Shown piece by piece: positions 14,938 to 22,957 of a DNA stretch of 64,000 nucleotides. Source of the stretch: Ciceribacter sp. T2.26MG-112.2 (GTDB lineage: Bacteria; Pseudomonadota; Alphaproteobacteria; Rhizobiales; Rhizobiaceae); the NCBI RefSeq assembly GCF_900492205.1, contig NZ_UEYQ01000003.1:1-64000 (forward strand), read 5' to 3'. The translations under genes and the position numbers were made by a program. The first letter of the stretch is position 1. Each line of letters begins with the position of its first letter. The notes beneath the pieces were generated by a model. The model ran no database searches. It was not told the origin of the DNA and saw nothing but the letters and a program-made list of their open reading frames with translations.

Positions 14938-16149
14938 ATGAAATTGTCGTTTCGACTGCCGTGGGCCTTCGCCCCGGAGCAAGGTGCCGTGGCCGAGAGC
15001 AAGGCTGTCGGCGTGCAGGGGCTGTCGCTGGTGGCGGGCGAGGGCGAGGCGCGCTGGTCGGGGCGCTCCTATGCTTCGTTGTCGCGCGAGGGCTTCATGA
15101 GGAACCCGGTGGCGCACCGCACGGTGCGGCTGGTGGCGGAAGCCGCAGCCGCCATTCCCTGGCTGGCCTATCGGGCGGAGACGGAGATCGACGGGCATCC
15201 GGCGCTGGCGCTTCTGGCAAAGCCCAATGCCCGCATGGGCGGAGCGGATTTCCTCGAGGCGCTCTACGGCCATCTGCTCCTGTCCGGCAATGCCTATGTC
15301 GAGGCGCTGGCGATCGGCCTGCGGCCGGCCGAACTGCATTTGCTGAGGCCCGACCGGGTGTCGGTGGTGGCCGGCGCCGATGGCTGGCCGGAGGCCTATG
15401 ACTATCGCACGGGATCGCAAAGGCGGCGGATTCCGGCCGGCGGCGGGTCGATGGGCGGTGACGGCGCAAGCGGGGCTGCAGGCGGGGCAGGGCGGGGCGG
15501 CGGGCTGCTGCATCTGAAACTCTTCCATCCGCTCGACGACCACCTCGGTTTTCCGCCGCTCGCGGCAGCGCAAGTTGCGCTCGACCTGCACAATGCCGCG
15601 GCGCGCTGGAACAAGGCGCTGCTCGACAATTCCGCCCGTCCCTCGGGCGCGCTGGTCTACCAGCCCAAGGAGGGCGGCAATCTCTCCGTCGACCAGTATG
15701 AGCGGCTGAAGGTGGAGCTCGACGAGGGTTATTCCGGGCCGATGCGGGCCGGGCGACCGCTGTTGCTCGAGGGCGGGCTTGACTGGAAATCCATGGGGCT
15801 GTCGCCCAAGGACATGGATTTCGTCGAGGCGCGCAACGGGGCGGCGCGCGACGTGGCGCTGGCCTTCGGCGTGCCGCCCATGCTGCTCGGCATTCCCGGA
15901 GACAACACCTATGCCAACTACCAGGAGGCGAACCGGGCCTTTTACCGGCTGACCGTTTTGCCGCTGGTGTCGCGCACCGCGGCGAGTGTCTCCGGCTTCC
16001 TCTCGGGGCTCTATGGGGAGCCGCTGAGGCTCGTGCCCGACCTCGACCAGGTGGCCGGACTGGCCGCCGAACGCGACGCGCTCTGGGCGAGGTTGGGCGC
16101 GGCGGATTTCCTTACCGAGGAGGAGAAGCGGCAGGCCGTGGGGTATTGA
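14938..16149 (+). CDS. GTA portal protein, HK97 family (gp3)
   Basis: This 403-residue protein is a phage portal of the HK97 type: an N-terminal arm (FRLPWAFAP), SREGFMRNPVAHRTVRLVAEAAAAIPW, a stem/clip region with HPLDDHLGFPPLAAAQVAL and the conserved AFGVPPMLLGIPGDNTYANYQEANRAFY block. The start is the ATG at 14938 just after ACAGGAAAATTCCG; upstream in-frame codons lie in the repeat block. A glycine-rich run of about 25 residues (15431-15508) interrupts the wing domain. The dodecameric portal is the DNA entry channel and the site of TerL and connector docking. Confidence 0.93.
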   Translation: MKLSFRLPWAFAPEQGAVAESKAVGVQGLSLVAGEGEARWSGRSYASLSREGFMRNPVAHRTVRLVAEAAAAIPWLAYRAETEIDGHPALALLAKPNARMGGADFLEALYGHLLLSGNAYVEALAIGLRPAELHLLRPDRVSVVAGADGWPEAYDYRTGSQRRRIPAGGGSMGGDGASGAAGGAGRGGGLLHLKLFHPLDDHLGFPPLAAAQVALDLHNAAARWNKALLDNSARPSGALVYQPKEGGNLSVDQYERLKVELDEGYSGPMRAGRPLLLEGGLDWKSMGLSPKDMDFVEARNGAARDVALAFGVPPMLLGIPGDNTYANYQEANRAFYRLTVLPLVSRTAASVSGFLSGLYGEPLRLVPDLDQVAGLAAERDALWARLGAADFLTEEEKRQAVGY

Positions 16150-16202
16150 GGGGTGGATTTGGCCTCACCTTGCTCTACGCCAGACTGTCGGCATTCTGCC
16201 GA

Positions 16203-16396
16203 CCCTTCGCTCTGGCTCAGGCGTTCGTCATTCGAAACGCCGTCCGCGGTGCCTGGTTGAAATCCTCTTCTCCCCATCGGGGAGAAGTGCCGAACGCAGT
16301 GAGGCGATGAGGGGGCCAAGTGCGCCGCCATCAAGTGGCTTCGCCCCCCTCATCCGGCGCTACGCGCCACCTTCTCCCCGCTGGGGAGAAGAGGGG
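16203..16396 (+). repeat. palindromic repeat block after the portal gene
   Basis: A mosaic of CGTTCGTCATTCGAAAC, CTTCTCCCC-x-GGGGAGAAG (16264-16286), GAGGCGATGAGGGGGC, GCGCCCCCTCATCCGGCGC and again CTTCTCCCC-x-GGGGAGAAG (16371-16394). It shares units with the blocks at 17031 and 19294. Confidence 0.78.
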
Positions 16397-16445
16397 ACGT
16401 GGGCGCGGCGGCAGTAGGCCCGGCGACTTCAAGCTGAATCGGAAG

Positions 16446-16541
16446 ATGAGGCTGTTGAAGCGGCACATGCGGGACGTGAATCAGGCTCTCAAGAACCGGC
16501 TGCAAGCGATTCAATCGACTCGGGAAAACGCGGCCGCTTGA
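16446..16541 (+). CDS. possible small basic protein, 31 residues
   Basis: An ATG at 16446 after CGGAAG opens 31 codons: an amphipathic basic helix (MRLLKRHMRDVNQALKNRLQ) with a short polar tail. It lies between portal and protease genes, where RcGTA has the small gene orfg3.5. The peptide has natural-looking composition but no family match that I know, and it follows directly on a repeat block. Confidence 0.3.
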   Translation: MRLLKRHMRDVNQALKNRLQAIQSTRENAAA

Positions 16542-16705
16542 AGTGTTGCGTGAAGCGGGTTGCGCAGGGGGAACTGCCCTGTTCGCAGGTCGGATCGGGC
16601 GTCAGAAGACGCAGATCGAGGCGGTCTCGAACGGGTCGAGGCGTGAGGGTCGGCATCGGCGCGGGCCTTAGACTGATCACTATTTTAGCGATGAGAGATT
16701 AACAA

Positions 16706-17026
16706 ATGACTGACTTCAGCCATGACGGCGGCGTGTGGAGCGCCCGCGTGATCGGGGCGGTGGCGGGGTCGGCGATCTCGCTCGTCTACCTTTTGCCCAA
16801 GGGCCGGCGCGAGGCGGCGGTGCGGTTCCTGACCGGGGTCTGCTGCGGCATGATCTTCGGCGGGCCGGCGGGGCTTTGGATCGTGCGCAAGCTCGATGTC
16901 GCGGCCGGACTGTCGCCGCCGGAGACCATGCTCGCCGGCGCGACGGCAGCAAGCCTTTCCGCCTGGTGGGGGCTGGGGCTGCTGGTGCGGGTGTTTGCCC
17001 GCTACGGGCAGCGGCCGGGCGTGTGA
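16706..17026 (+). CDS. DUF6107-like small membrane protein, holin candidate
   Basis: This 106-residue protein has three hydrophobic segments (about 15-34, 40-60 and 74-98) and short charged loops. Small proteins of this type are found in rhizobial GTA clusters between portal and protease (I recall DUF6107). Size, topology and an endolysin gene upstream fit a holin that would let the signal-less endolysin reach the wall. Direct evidence is lacking; a structural role at the place of orfg3.5 is the alternative. Confidence 0.6.
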   Translation: MTDFSHDGGVWSARVIGAVAGSAISLVYLLPKGRREAAVRFLTGVCCGMIFGGPAGLWIVRKLDVAAGLSPPETMLAGATAASLSAWWGLGLLVRVFARYGQRPGV

Positions 17027-17030
17027 GGGG

Positions 17031-17264
17031 TCCCCTTCTCCCCAGCGGGGAGAAGTGCCGAGCGCCCTTCGATAGGCTCAGGACGAGGCGGTGAGGGGGC
17101 CGAGTGCGCGGCACTCGGCTGGCTTCGCCCCCCTCATCCGGCCCTTCGGGCCACCTCTGCCGGCCCTTCGCTTTTGCTCAGGGCGTTCGTCATTCGAAAC
17201 GATTCACTGGATCGTTTCGTCGGCTGCGCCGACCATTCCTCACCCCCGTCGGGGAGAAGAGGGG
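17031..17264 (+). repeat. palindromic repeat block before the prohead protease
   Basis: Units in order: CTTCTCCCCAGCGGGGAGAAG (17035-17055), a GGCTCAGGACGAGGCGGTGAGGGGGC segment, CCCCCTCATCCGGCCC...GGGCCAC, and GAAACGATTCACTGGATCG with closing TTTC (17196-17218), an 8-bp inverted repeat. The last unit recurs near 21371 and 30157. Confidence 0.8.
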
Positions 17265-17307
17265 CCGTGGCCCCCAGACAACCATCCAAGATCATGAGGA
17301 GAATGCC

Positions 17308-17883
17308 ATGCACGCTTATCGCGGGCCCGTTTCGCTGACGGAAAAATTCGTCAACCTGACGTTGAACGGGGTGGAGGGCGACGGGTCGTTCTCGGGTTAT
17401 GCCAGCCTGTTCGGCGAGGTCGATCTCGGGCGCGATGCGATCGAGCCGGGGGCCTTCGGGAAGTCGCTGGCGAAGCGCGGCGCCAAGGGGGTGCGCATGC
17501 TGTTCCAGCATGACCCGGCCGAGCCGATCGGCGCCTGGCGGCTGATCCGCGAGGACGCCCGCGGGCTCTATGTCGAGGGGCAGCTTTCGTTTGGCGTGGC
17601 GCGGGCCCGCGAGGTGCATGCGCTGATGAAGTCGGGCGCGCTCGACGGGCTGTCGATCGGCTTTCGCACCGTGCGCTCGAGGAGCGACCGCAAGACCGGT
17701 GTGCGCCGCATTCTCGAGGCCGACCTCTGGGAGATCTCGGTGGTGACCTTCCCGATGCTGCCGGCGGCCCGGGTTTCGAACGTCAAGCATGCGCGGTTCT
17801 TCCGCGACAAGGAAACCGAGCTCGTCCGCGCCATGCGCCGGGCGGCGCGGACAATGGCCATGGATGTCTTCAGGAAAGGATGA
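17308..17883 (+). CDS. GTA prohead protease, HK97 family (gp4)
   Basis: This 191-residue protein has the HK97 prohead protease pattern: GSFSGYASLFGEVDLGRDAIEPGAF, MLFQHDPAEPIGAW (catalytic His in QHD), LSIGFRT (catalytic Ser in the GLSIG turn) and EADLWEISVVTFPMLPAARV. The start ATG lies after GAGGAGAA. It trims the capsid and scaffold during head assembly and is followed after three bases by the capsid gene, the usual pairing. Confidence 0.94.
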   Translation: MHAYRGPVSLTEKFVNLTLNGVEGDGSFSGYASLFGEVDLGRDAIEPGAFGKSLAKRGAKGVRMLFQHDPAEPIGAWRLIREDARGLYVEGQLSFGVARAREVHALMKSGALDGLSIGFRTVRSRSDRKTGVRRILEADLWEISVVTFPMLPAARVSNVKHARFFRDKETELVRAMRRAARTMAMDVFRKG

Positions 17884-17886
17884 CAG

Positions 17887-19173
17887 ATGAGCGATGCAGC
17901 GATGGAAAAGCAGACGGCCGATGCCCCGCGCAAGCGGACGGCACCGGAGGTGAAGGCCGTGCCCGACAGCGTGACGGCGGCGTTCGAGGATTTCATGGGC
18001 GCCTTCGAGGCGTTCAAGGACGTCAACGACCGCAGGCTCTCCGAGATCGAGCAGAAGCTTTCCGCCGACGTGGTGACCCGCGACAAGATGGAGCGGATCA
18101 ACAAGGCGATGGACGAGCAGGGCCGCATGCTCGACGAACTGGTGCTGAAGAAGATGCGCCCGCCGCTCGGCCGCGGCGGGGAGGCGGACGGGCCGGAGGC
18201 GGCCGAGCACAAGGCGGCCTTCGAGGCCTATATCCGCCGCGGCGACGAGGCAGGCCTGCGCGAACTGGAGGCGAAGGCGATGAGCGCGGGTGCGCCGGCC
18301 GACGGCGGCTATCTCGTGCCGGCGGAGACCGACACCGAGATCGGCCGCAGGCTTTCCGTCGTCTCGCCGATCCGGGCGCTGTCGACGGTTCGCCAGGTCT
18401 CGGGCTCGGTGCTGAAGAAGCCGTTCTCGCCGGCCGGCATGACCGCCGGCTGGGTGGCCGAGACCGCGGCGCGGCCACAGACGGGTAACGCCCAACTGGC
18501 AGAACTGTCCTTCCCGACCATGGAGCTCTATGCCATGCCGGCGGCGAGCCAGGCGCTGCTCGACGATGCGGCGGTCGATATCGAGGCCTGGATCGCCTCG
18601 GAAGTGGACATCGCCTTTGCCGAGCAGGAGGGCACGGCTTTCGTGACCGGCGACGGGGTGAACAAGCCGAAGGGGTTCTTGAGCTATGACCAGGTGGCCG
18701 ACGGCGCCTGGGAATGGGGCAAGATCGGCTATCTTCCGACCGGGGTCGCGGGCGGTTTTGCGGCATCCGGGCCGTCGGACGTGCTGGTCGATCTGGTCTA
18801 TGCGCTGAAGGCCGGGCACCGGCAGAATGCCAGCTTCGTCATGAGCCGCAAGACGCAAGGCGAGATCCGCAAGTTCAAGGATGCCGACGGCAACTATCTC
18901 TGGCAGCCGCCGGCCCGGCCGGGCGAGGCCGCCTCGCTCATCGGCTTTCCGGTGGCGGAGGCGGAAGACATGCCGGCGATCGCCGCCAATGCCACGGCGA
19001 TCGCGTTTGGCGACTTCCGCTCGGGCTATCTGGTGGTCGACCGGGTCGGCGTCAGGGTGCTGCGCGATCCCTATTCCGCCAAGCCCTATGTGCTGTTCTA
19101 CACCACCAAGCGCGTCGGCGGCGGGGTGCAGAACTTCGAGGCGATCAAGCTGGTGAAGTTTGCGGCGAGCTGA
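17887..19173 (+). CDS. GTA major capsid protein, HK97 family (gp5)
   Basis: This 428-residue protein has an N-terminal delta domain with coiled-coil character (residues about 40-110, removed by gp4) and the HK97 fold core: GGYLVPAETDTEIGRRL, AMPAASQALLDDAAVDIEAWI, FVTGDGVNKPKGFL, SFVMSRKTQGEIRKFKD, LIGFPVAEAEDMPAI and FGDFRSGYLVVDRVGV near the C-terminus. It builds the head shell. Neighbours and order are those of RcGTA. Confidence 0.95.
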   Translation: MSDAAMEKQTADAPRKRTAPEVKAVPDSVTAAFEDFMGAFEAFKDVNDRRLSEIEQKLSADVVTRDKMERINKAMDEQGRMLDELVLKKMRPPLGRGGEADGPEAAEHKAAFEAYIRRGDEAGLRELEAKAMSAGAPADGGYLVPAETDTEIGRRLSVVSPIRALSTVRQVSGSVLKKPFSPAGMTAGWVAETAARPQTGNAQLAELSFPTMELYAMPAASQALLDDAAVDIEAWIASEVDIAFAEQEGTAFVTGDGVNKPKGFLSYDQVADGAWEWGKIGYLPTGVAGGFAASGPSDVLVDLVYALKAGHRQNASFVMSRKTQGEIRKFKDADGNYLWQPPARPGEAASLIGFPVAEAEDMPAIAANATAIAFGDFRSGYLVVDRVGVRVLRDPYSAKPYVLFYTTKRVGGGVQNFEAIKLVKFAAS

Positions 19174-19189
19174 GTTCCGGTCGCAGCAG

Positions 19190-19675
19190 GCACCGTCCTC
19201 CTCGCCAAGAAAATCTGCGACTTGAGCCCTTCGGGCTAAGCTCGCGGTTTTCTATCCTCTCCCTCGCTGGGGAGAGGAGGGCGCGCTACGGCTGAGGCTT
19301 GTCTTCTCCCCAGCGGGGAGAAGGTGGCGCGGAGCGCCGGATGAGGGTGGCGAAGCCACAGAATGGCGGCGCACTTGGCCCCCTCATCGCCTCACTGCGT
19401 TCGGCACTTCTCCCCGCTGGGAGAAGGGGTTTCCCACGACTCGCTGCGACTTGCCCGTCGATCCGGCTGCCTTGGGCAGTGCCCCTCATCCGCCTGCGGG
19501 GAGAGGGTCTGGGTGAGGGGCATTTGTCGAACGGCCGAGGCTTGTCTTCTCCCCAGCGGGGAGAAGGTGGCGCGGAGCGCCGGATGAGGGGGGCGAAGCC
19601 ACAGAATGGCGGCGCACTTGGCCCCCTCATCGCCTCACTGCGTTCGGCACTTCTCCCCGTCGGGGAGAAGAGCTT
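19190..19675 (+). repeat. repeat block with a 123-bp direct duplication
   Basis: The gap between capsid and connector genes is entirely repeat material. It opens with an AAAATCTGCGACTTGAGCCC...GGGCTAAGCTCGCGGTTTTC stem (19209-19253). Bases 19294-19416 and 19537-19659 are nearly identical direct copies (offset 243, at least one mismatch, near 19348). Each copy starts at CTTCTCCCC-x-GGGGAGAAG and ends in the same kind of unit. No gene is supported. Confidence 0.85.
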
Positions 19676-19729
19676 TTCGACGACGCGCTGCGGCGTGCCG
19701 CTTTCAAAATTCAACTCCAGGAGACTTTC

Positions 19730-20299
19730 ATGACTCTATTTCCGACGGCGCCGCCGGCGGCCGAGGCGGTGACGCTGGTTGAGGCCAAGGCGCATCTGCG
19801 GGTGGACGGCAATGACGAGGATGCGTTGATCGCGCAGCTGGTCATGGTCGCCCGCGAGCATCTGGAGCGCGAGACCGCGCGGGTGCTGACTAGCCGGCCG
19901 TTTAGGCTTTGCCTCGATACGTGGCCAGCGGACGGGGTGATCCGCATCGGCTGTGGTCCGGTGCGCGAAGTGACGGGCGTGACCGTCTATGACGATAAGG
20001 GCAATGCCACGGCGGTTCCGCTGGCCGACCATCTGCTGGACGGCGAGGCGCGGCCGGCGCGGCTGTGGCTGCGCGATCCGCCGGTACCAGCGCGGGCCAT
20101 GAACGGCATCGAGATCGATTTCGTCGCCGGATTCGGCGCGAGCGGCGCGGATGTGCCCGACACGCTCAAACGGGCGATGTTGCTGCATGTGGCGGCGATG
20201 TTTGCCCTGCGCGGGGCGATCCCGGTCGAGGCACAGCCGGCAGTCATGCCGCCCGGCTATGAACGGCTGATCGCGCCCTATTGCCGAAGGGGGCTTTGA
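19730..20299 (+). CDS. GTA head-tail connector, gp6-like
   Basis: This 189-residue protein is of the phage gp6-like head-tail connector type: TLVEAKAHLRVDGNDEDALIAQLVMVAREHLERET is the family's N-terminal helical signature, followed by a beta-rich part (FVAGFGASGADVPDTLKRAMLLHVAAMFALR). It should sit under the portal as adaptor ring. The start ATG follows CAGGAGA. It is followed after two bases by the next connector gene. Confidence 0.9.
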   Translation: MTLFPTAPPAAEAVTLVEAKAHLRVDGNDEDALIAQLVMVAREHLERETARVLTSRPFRLCLDTWPADGVIRIGCGPVREVTGVTVYDDKGNATAVPLADHLLDGEARPARLWLRDPPVPARAMNGIEIDFVAGFGASGADVPDTLKRAMLLHVAAMFALRGAIPVEAQPAVMPPGYERLIAPYCRRGL

Positions 20300-20301
20300 C
20301 C

Positions 20302-20637
20302 ATGGGGCTTGTCGATTTCGACCCGGGGGCATTGACCGCCCGGCTCAGGCTGGAGCGGCCGGTCGAGAGCCCGGACGGGCAGGGTGGCGCGACGGTCGAC
20401 TTCGAGACCGCTGCCGATCTCTGGGCGCGGATCGAGCCGCTGACGGCCGATGTCGAGGAGGTGGCGGGCGCGGGGCGGGTGATCGTCACGCACCAGGTCT
20501 GGCTGCGTTTTCGCGCCGAGGTGGCGGCGGGGATGCGGCTCATCAAGGGTACGCGGCGGTTTGCCATCGAGAGCGTGCGCGATCCGGACGAGACCGGCCG
20601 CCTTCTCCTCTGCCGCTGCCGGGAGGAGGGCCGATGA
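20302..20637 (+). CDS. GTA head-tail adaptor, SPP1 gp16-like (gp7)
   Basis: This 111-residue protein matches the head-closure/stopper family: ALTARLRLERPVESPDGQGGATVDFETAADLWARIEPL, HQVWLRFRAEVAAGMRLIKGTRRFAIESVRDPDETGRLLLCRCREE. This strand pattern is typical of phage head-tail joining proteins. It closes the head after packaging. Stop and next start overlap (ATGA). Confidence 0.88.
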   Translation: MGLVDFDPGALTARLRLERPVESPDGQGGATVDFETAADLWARIEPLTADVEEVAGAGRVIVTHQVWLRFRAEVAAGMRLIKGTRRFAIESVRDPDETGRLLLCRCREEGR

Positions 20638-20891
20638 AGGCCAGGATACGGGCATCTCTGGCGCAGACGGGCGAGGACCTGGGGCTGGCGCTTCGTCGCG
20701 CGCTTTCGGGCGGGGTCGCGCGGCGGATCGACCTGCAGATCGGGCAGCGCGCGGGCGGTCATGGGCCGGATGGGCCTCTGGCGGTTCGTCGGCTGGCGTC
20801 CTCGGGCGACGGCGGGGCCATCGGACGGGGCGGCGGTACGTCCGTCGGCAAGGCTCGTCGCGACGTTGAAGAAAGCGAGGCTGGGTCATGA
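20634..20891 (+). CDS. small GTA-cluster protein of unknown function
   Basis: This 85-residue protein overlaps its neighbours by ATGA on both sides, which argues strongly that it is translated. It starts with a short helix (RIRASLAQTGEDLGLALRRALSGGVARRIDLQIGQRAG) and continues as a glycine/arginine-rich, low-complexity tail. I do not recognise the family; RcGTA has no obvious counterpart between gp7 and gp8. Confidence 0.65.
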   Translation: MKARIRASLAQTGEDLGLALRRALSGGVARRIDLQIGQRAGGHGPDGPLAVRRLASSGDGGAIGRGGGTSVGKARRDVEESEAGS

Positions 20892-21286
20892 GCAGTGCCG
20901 TGAACGAGTTTCTGGCCGCCATCCAGGGGCGGCTGGCGGGCGATGCCGGGCTTGCCGCCCTGATTGGCGCCGGCGGGATGCGCGACCGGCGGGCGAGCGG
21001 GCTCGACCTGCCGGCGCTGGTGCTGGGGGCGGTCGAGTGCCGGGACTATTCGACGGCGAGCGAAGCGGGATTTGAAATTCTCCTGACGCTGGAGGCCTGG
21101 TCTGGCGAGGGGCGGCGCGCGGCGGAGGCGATCGCTGATGCCGTGCAGGGCCTGCTCGACGACGTCGATCTGGCGCTGGCCGGCCACAGGCTGGTGAGCC
21201 TCCGGCATCGCCGGACGGTCAGCCGCCGCGAGGCAAAGACCGGATTTTTCGTCGCCGAACTGGCGTTTCGGGCGGTGGTGGAGTGA
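20888..21286 (+). CDS. GTA tail terminator, DUF3168 (gp8)
   Basis: This 132-residue DUF3168 protein shows AVNEFLAAIQGRLAGDAGLAALIG at the start, a strand pair LDLPALVLGAVECRDYST, then LTLEAWSGEGRRAAEAIADAVQGLLDD and the closing FFVAELAFRAVVE. The family forms the tail terminator ring that links head and tail tube. It overlaps the preceding gene by 4 bases. Confidence 0.9.
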   Translation: MSSAVNEFLAAIQGRLAGDAGLAALIGAGGMRDRRASGLDLPALVLGAVECRDYSTASEAGFEILLTLEAWSGEGRRAAEAIADAVQGLLDDVDLALAGHRLVSLRHRRTVSRREAKTGFFVAELAFRAVVE

Positions 21287-21305
21287 GGCGTTGCGCGCCG
21301 GTGTC

Positions 21306-21438
21306 GCCGCTCACTGGGCTGCCGCCACCTCTGCCAGCCCTTCGCTTGGGCTCAGGGCGTTCGCCATTCGAAACGGTTCACTGGATCGTTTCGTCGGCCT
21401 CGCCGACCATTCCGGACCCCCGTGAACGGGGAGAAGGC
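21306..21438 (+). repeat. palindromic repeat block before the tail tube gene
   Basis: CTCTGCCAGCCCTTCGC...GGGCTCAGGGCGTTCGCC is followed by GAAACGGTTCACTGGATCG with closing TTTC (near 21371-21393) and a CCCCCGTGAACGGGGAGAAGG unit. It is a close relative of the 17157-17264 and 30100-30240 segments. Confidence 0.78.
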
Positions 21439-21500
21439 GACCCGCCGGCCTCGATCGGCAAAAGACGGAACAATCTCCTTAAATAGAAGAGGATTTCGAC

Positions 21501-21908
21501 ATGGTGGCACAGAAGGGCAAGGACCTGCTCTTGAAGGTCCAGGACGGGGCGGGTTTCGTAACGGTGGCGGGGCTGCGCTCCAAGCGGCTTTCCTTCAACG
21601 CGCAGACCGTCGACGTGACCGATGCGGAAAGCGTCGGGCGCTGGCGCGAGCTGCTCGGCGGGGCGGGCGTGCAGCGCGCAGCACTTTCGGGCGCCGGGCT
21701 GTTCAAGGACCAGGCCTCGGATGCGCTGGTGCGGGGAGCCTTCTTTGCCGGCGACGTTCTCGCCTGGCAGGTGGTGATCCCTAACTTCGGCACGGTGAGC
21801 GGGCCGTTCCAGGTCACCGCGCTGGAATATGCGGGTTCGCATGACGGCGAACTGACTTTCGAGATCGCGCTGGAATCGGCCGGCGCGCTTTCCTTCGCGG
21901 TGCTGTGA
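21501..21908 (+). CDS. GTA major tail protein, TP901-1 family (gp9)
   Basis: This 135-residue protein has the TP901-1/lambda V-type tail tube pattern: AQKGKDLLLKVQDGAGFVTVAGLRSKRLSFNAQTVDVTDAES, WRELLGGAGVQRAALSGAGLF and VSGPFQVTALEYAGSHDGELTFEIALESAG. It stacks into the tail tube. Start ATG after GAAGAGGA. The stop overlaps the next start by one base (TGATG). Confidence 0.92.
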   Translation: MVAQKGKDLLLKVQDGAGFVTVAGLRSKRLSFNAQTVDVTDAESVGRWRELLGGAGVQRAALSGAGLFKDQASDALVRGAFFAGDVLAWQVVIPNFGTVSGPFQVTALEYAGSHDGELTFEIALESAGALSFAVL

Positions 21909-22285
21909 TGCGCGGCGGGGGCGATGGTTTGGCGGTGCTCGGGCGGGCCAACCGGCGGCGCGGCGAGGTGGAGGCGGTGATCGGCGGCGAGCGCCGGATC
22001 CTCTGCCTGACGCTGGGCGCACTGGCCGAACTGGAAACGGCGTTCGGGGCGGAAAGCCTGGCCGATCTCGGCCAGCGCTTTGCCGCAGGCCGGCTGAGGG
22101 CACAGGATCTGATGCATATCCTCGGCGCGGGCTTACGCGGCGGCGGCAACCGATTGAACGACGAGGACCTGGCCGAGATGGCGGTCGAGGGCGGCATTGC
22201 CGGCGCGGCGGCGATCGTGCGTGACCTGCTGGTCGCGACATTTGCGCCGGAGGCGGAGCGCGGAGCAGCCGCGCCGGACCCTTGA
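21908..22285 (+). CDS. gene-transfer-agent family protein (gp10, GTA_TIM/DUF3356 type)
   Basis: This 125-residue protein has GEVEAVIGGERRILCLTLGALAELETAFGAESLADLGQRF, a hallmark of the GTA gp10 family (gene transfer agent family protein), and a helical second half (AQDLMHILGAGLRGGGN). A GTG three bases earlier is an alternative start. The family lies between tail tube and tape measure and probably acts as tail assembly chaperone. Confidence 0.87.
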   Translation: MRGGGDGLAVLGRANRRRGEVEAVIGGERRILCLTLGALAELETAFGAESLADLGQRFAAGRLRAQDLMHILGAGLRGGGNRLNDEDLAEMAVEGGIAGAAAIVRDLLVATFAPEAERGAAAPDP

Positions 22286-22527
22286 GGGCCGCAGGCGGCG
22301 AGGCGACGACGCGACCCTTCCCCTGGGAGGCGGTGCTCGATGCCGGGCTTTGTCGCCTGCGGCTTCCTCCGGGCGTGTTCTGGGATTTGAGCCTCGTCGA
22401 GTTTGCCGCCATGGCCGGGGCGTTTGCGCCGCGGTCGGCACGGCTTTCGCGGGCGGGGCTGGAGGGCTTGATGAGGGCTTTTCCGGATGATGCTGTCGGC
22501 GGTTCATCCCCCTCTGTCACTGCGTGA
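22282..22527 (+). CDS. GTA tail assembly chaperone, rcc01693-like (gp10.1)
   Basis: This 81-residue protein begins with a TTG codon overlapping the gp10 stop (TTGA) and shows PFPWEAVLDAGLCRLRLPPGVFWDLSLVEFAAMAGAF and RAGLEGLMRAFPDD, the core of the rcc01693 family of small GTA proteins. Family members normally end just after the FPD block. The last ten residues (from about 22498) and the stop codon are supplied by the palindromic repeat that starts at 22505, so this repeat unit has redefined the gene's end. Confidence 0.8.
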   Translation: MRAAGGEATTRPFPWEAVLDAGLCRLRLPPGVFWDLSLVEFAAMAGAFAPRSARLSRAGLEGLMRAFPDDAVGGSSPSVTA

Positions 22528-22925
22528 CATCTCCCCCTCAAGGGGAGGGTTATCGCATATGGGATACCGGCGGCGTCTCCGGGCTCTTTCTTCTCCCCTC
22601 GGGGAGATGTGCCGAGCGCCCTTCGACAGGCTCAGGACGAGGCGATGAGGGGGCTGCACGGCACGGCTTTTGCGCTTCGCGCCCCCCTCATCCGGCCCTG
22701 AGGGCCACCTTCTCCCCGCTGGGGAGAAGAGGGAGCCCGCTTCGTGCGCCGCTCAAGCTGCGCCGACCATTCCTCACCCCCGCGAACGGGGAGAAGGATC
22801 CGAATCAGCGCCGAGGTGGCCTCGATCCTTCGAGGCCCCTGTGGGGGCCTCAGGATGATGGGAGGCGTGGAGCTTCGCCCCCTTACGGCACTGCGCACCC
22901 TTCTCACCCCCGACGCGGAGAAAAA
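22505..22925 (+). repeat. large palindromic repeat block before the tape measure gene
   Basis: Units in order: ATCCCCCTCTGTCACTGCGTG... (22507-22550), CTTCTCCCCTCGGGGAGAT, GGCTCAGGACGAGGCGATGAGGGGGC (22630-22655), CCCCCTCATCCGGCCCTGAGGGCCAC, CTTCTCCCCGCTGGGGAGAAG (22710-22730), and a different ATCCTTCGAGGCCCC...GGGGCCTCAGGAT stem (22826-22857). The first unit overlaps the gp10.1 3' end. Confidence 0.82.
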
Positions 22926-22957
22926 GGAAACACAACGGTGACACAGAGGACTTATCC

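Noticed and set aside
19299..19733. Open frames through the repeat block between capsid and connector genes
   Set aside because: The predicted peptides only translate the palindromes (RSALLPAGRR-type words) and recur wherever the repeats occur; there is no independent coding sign.
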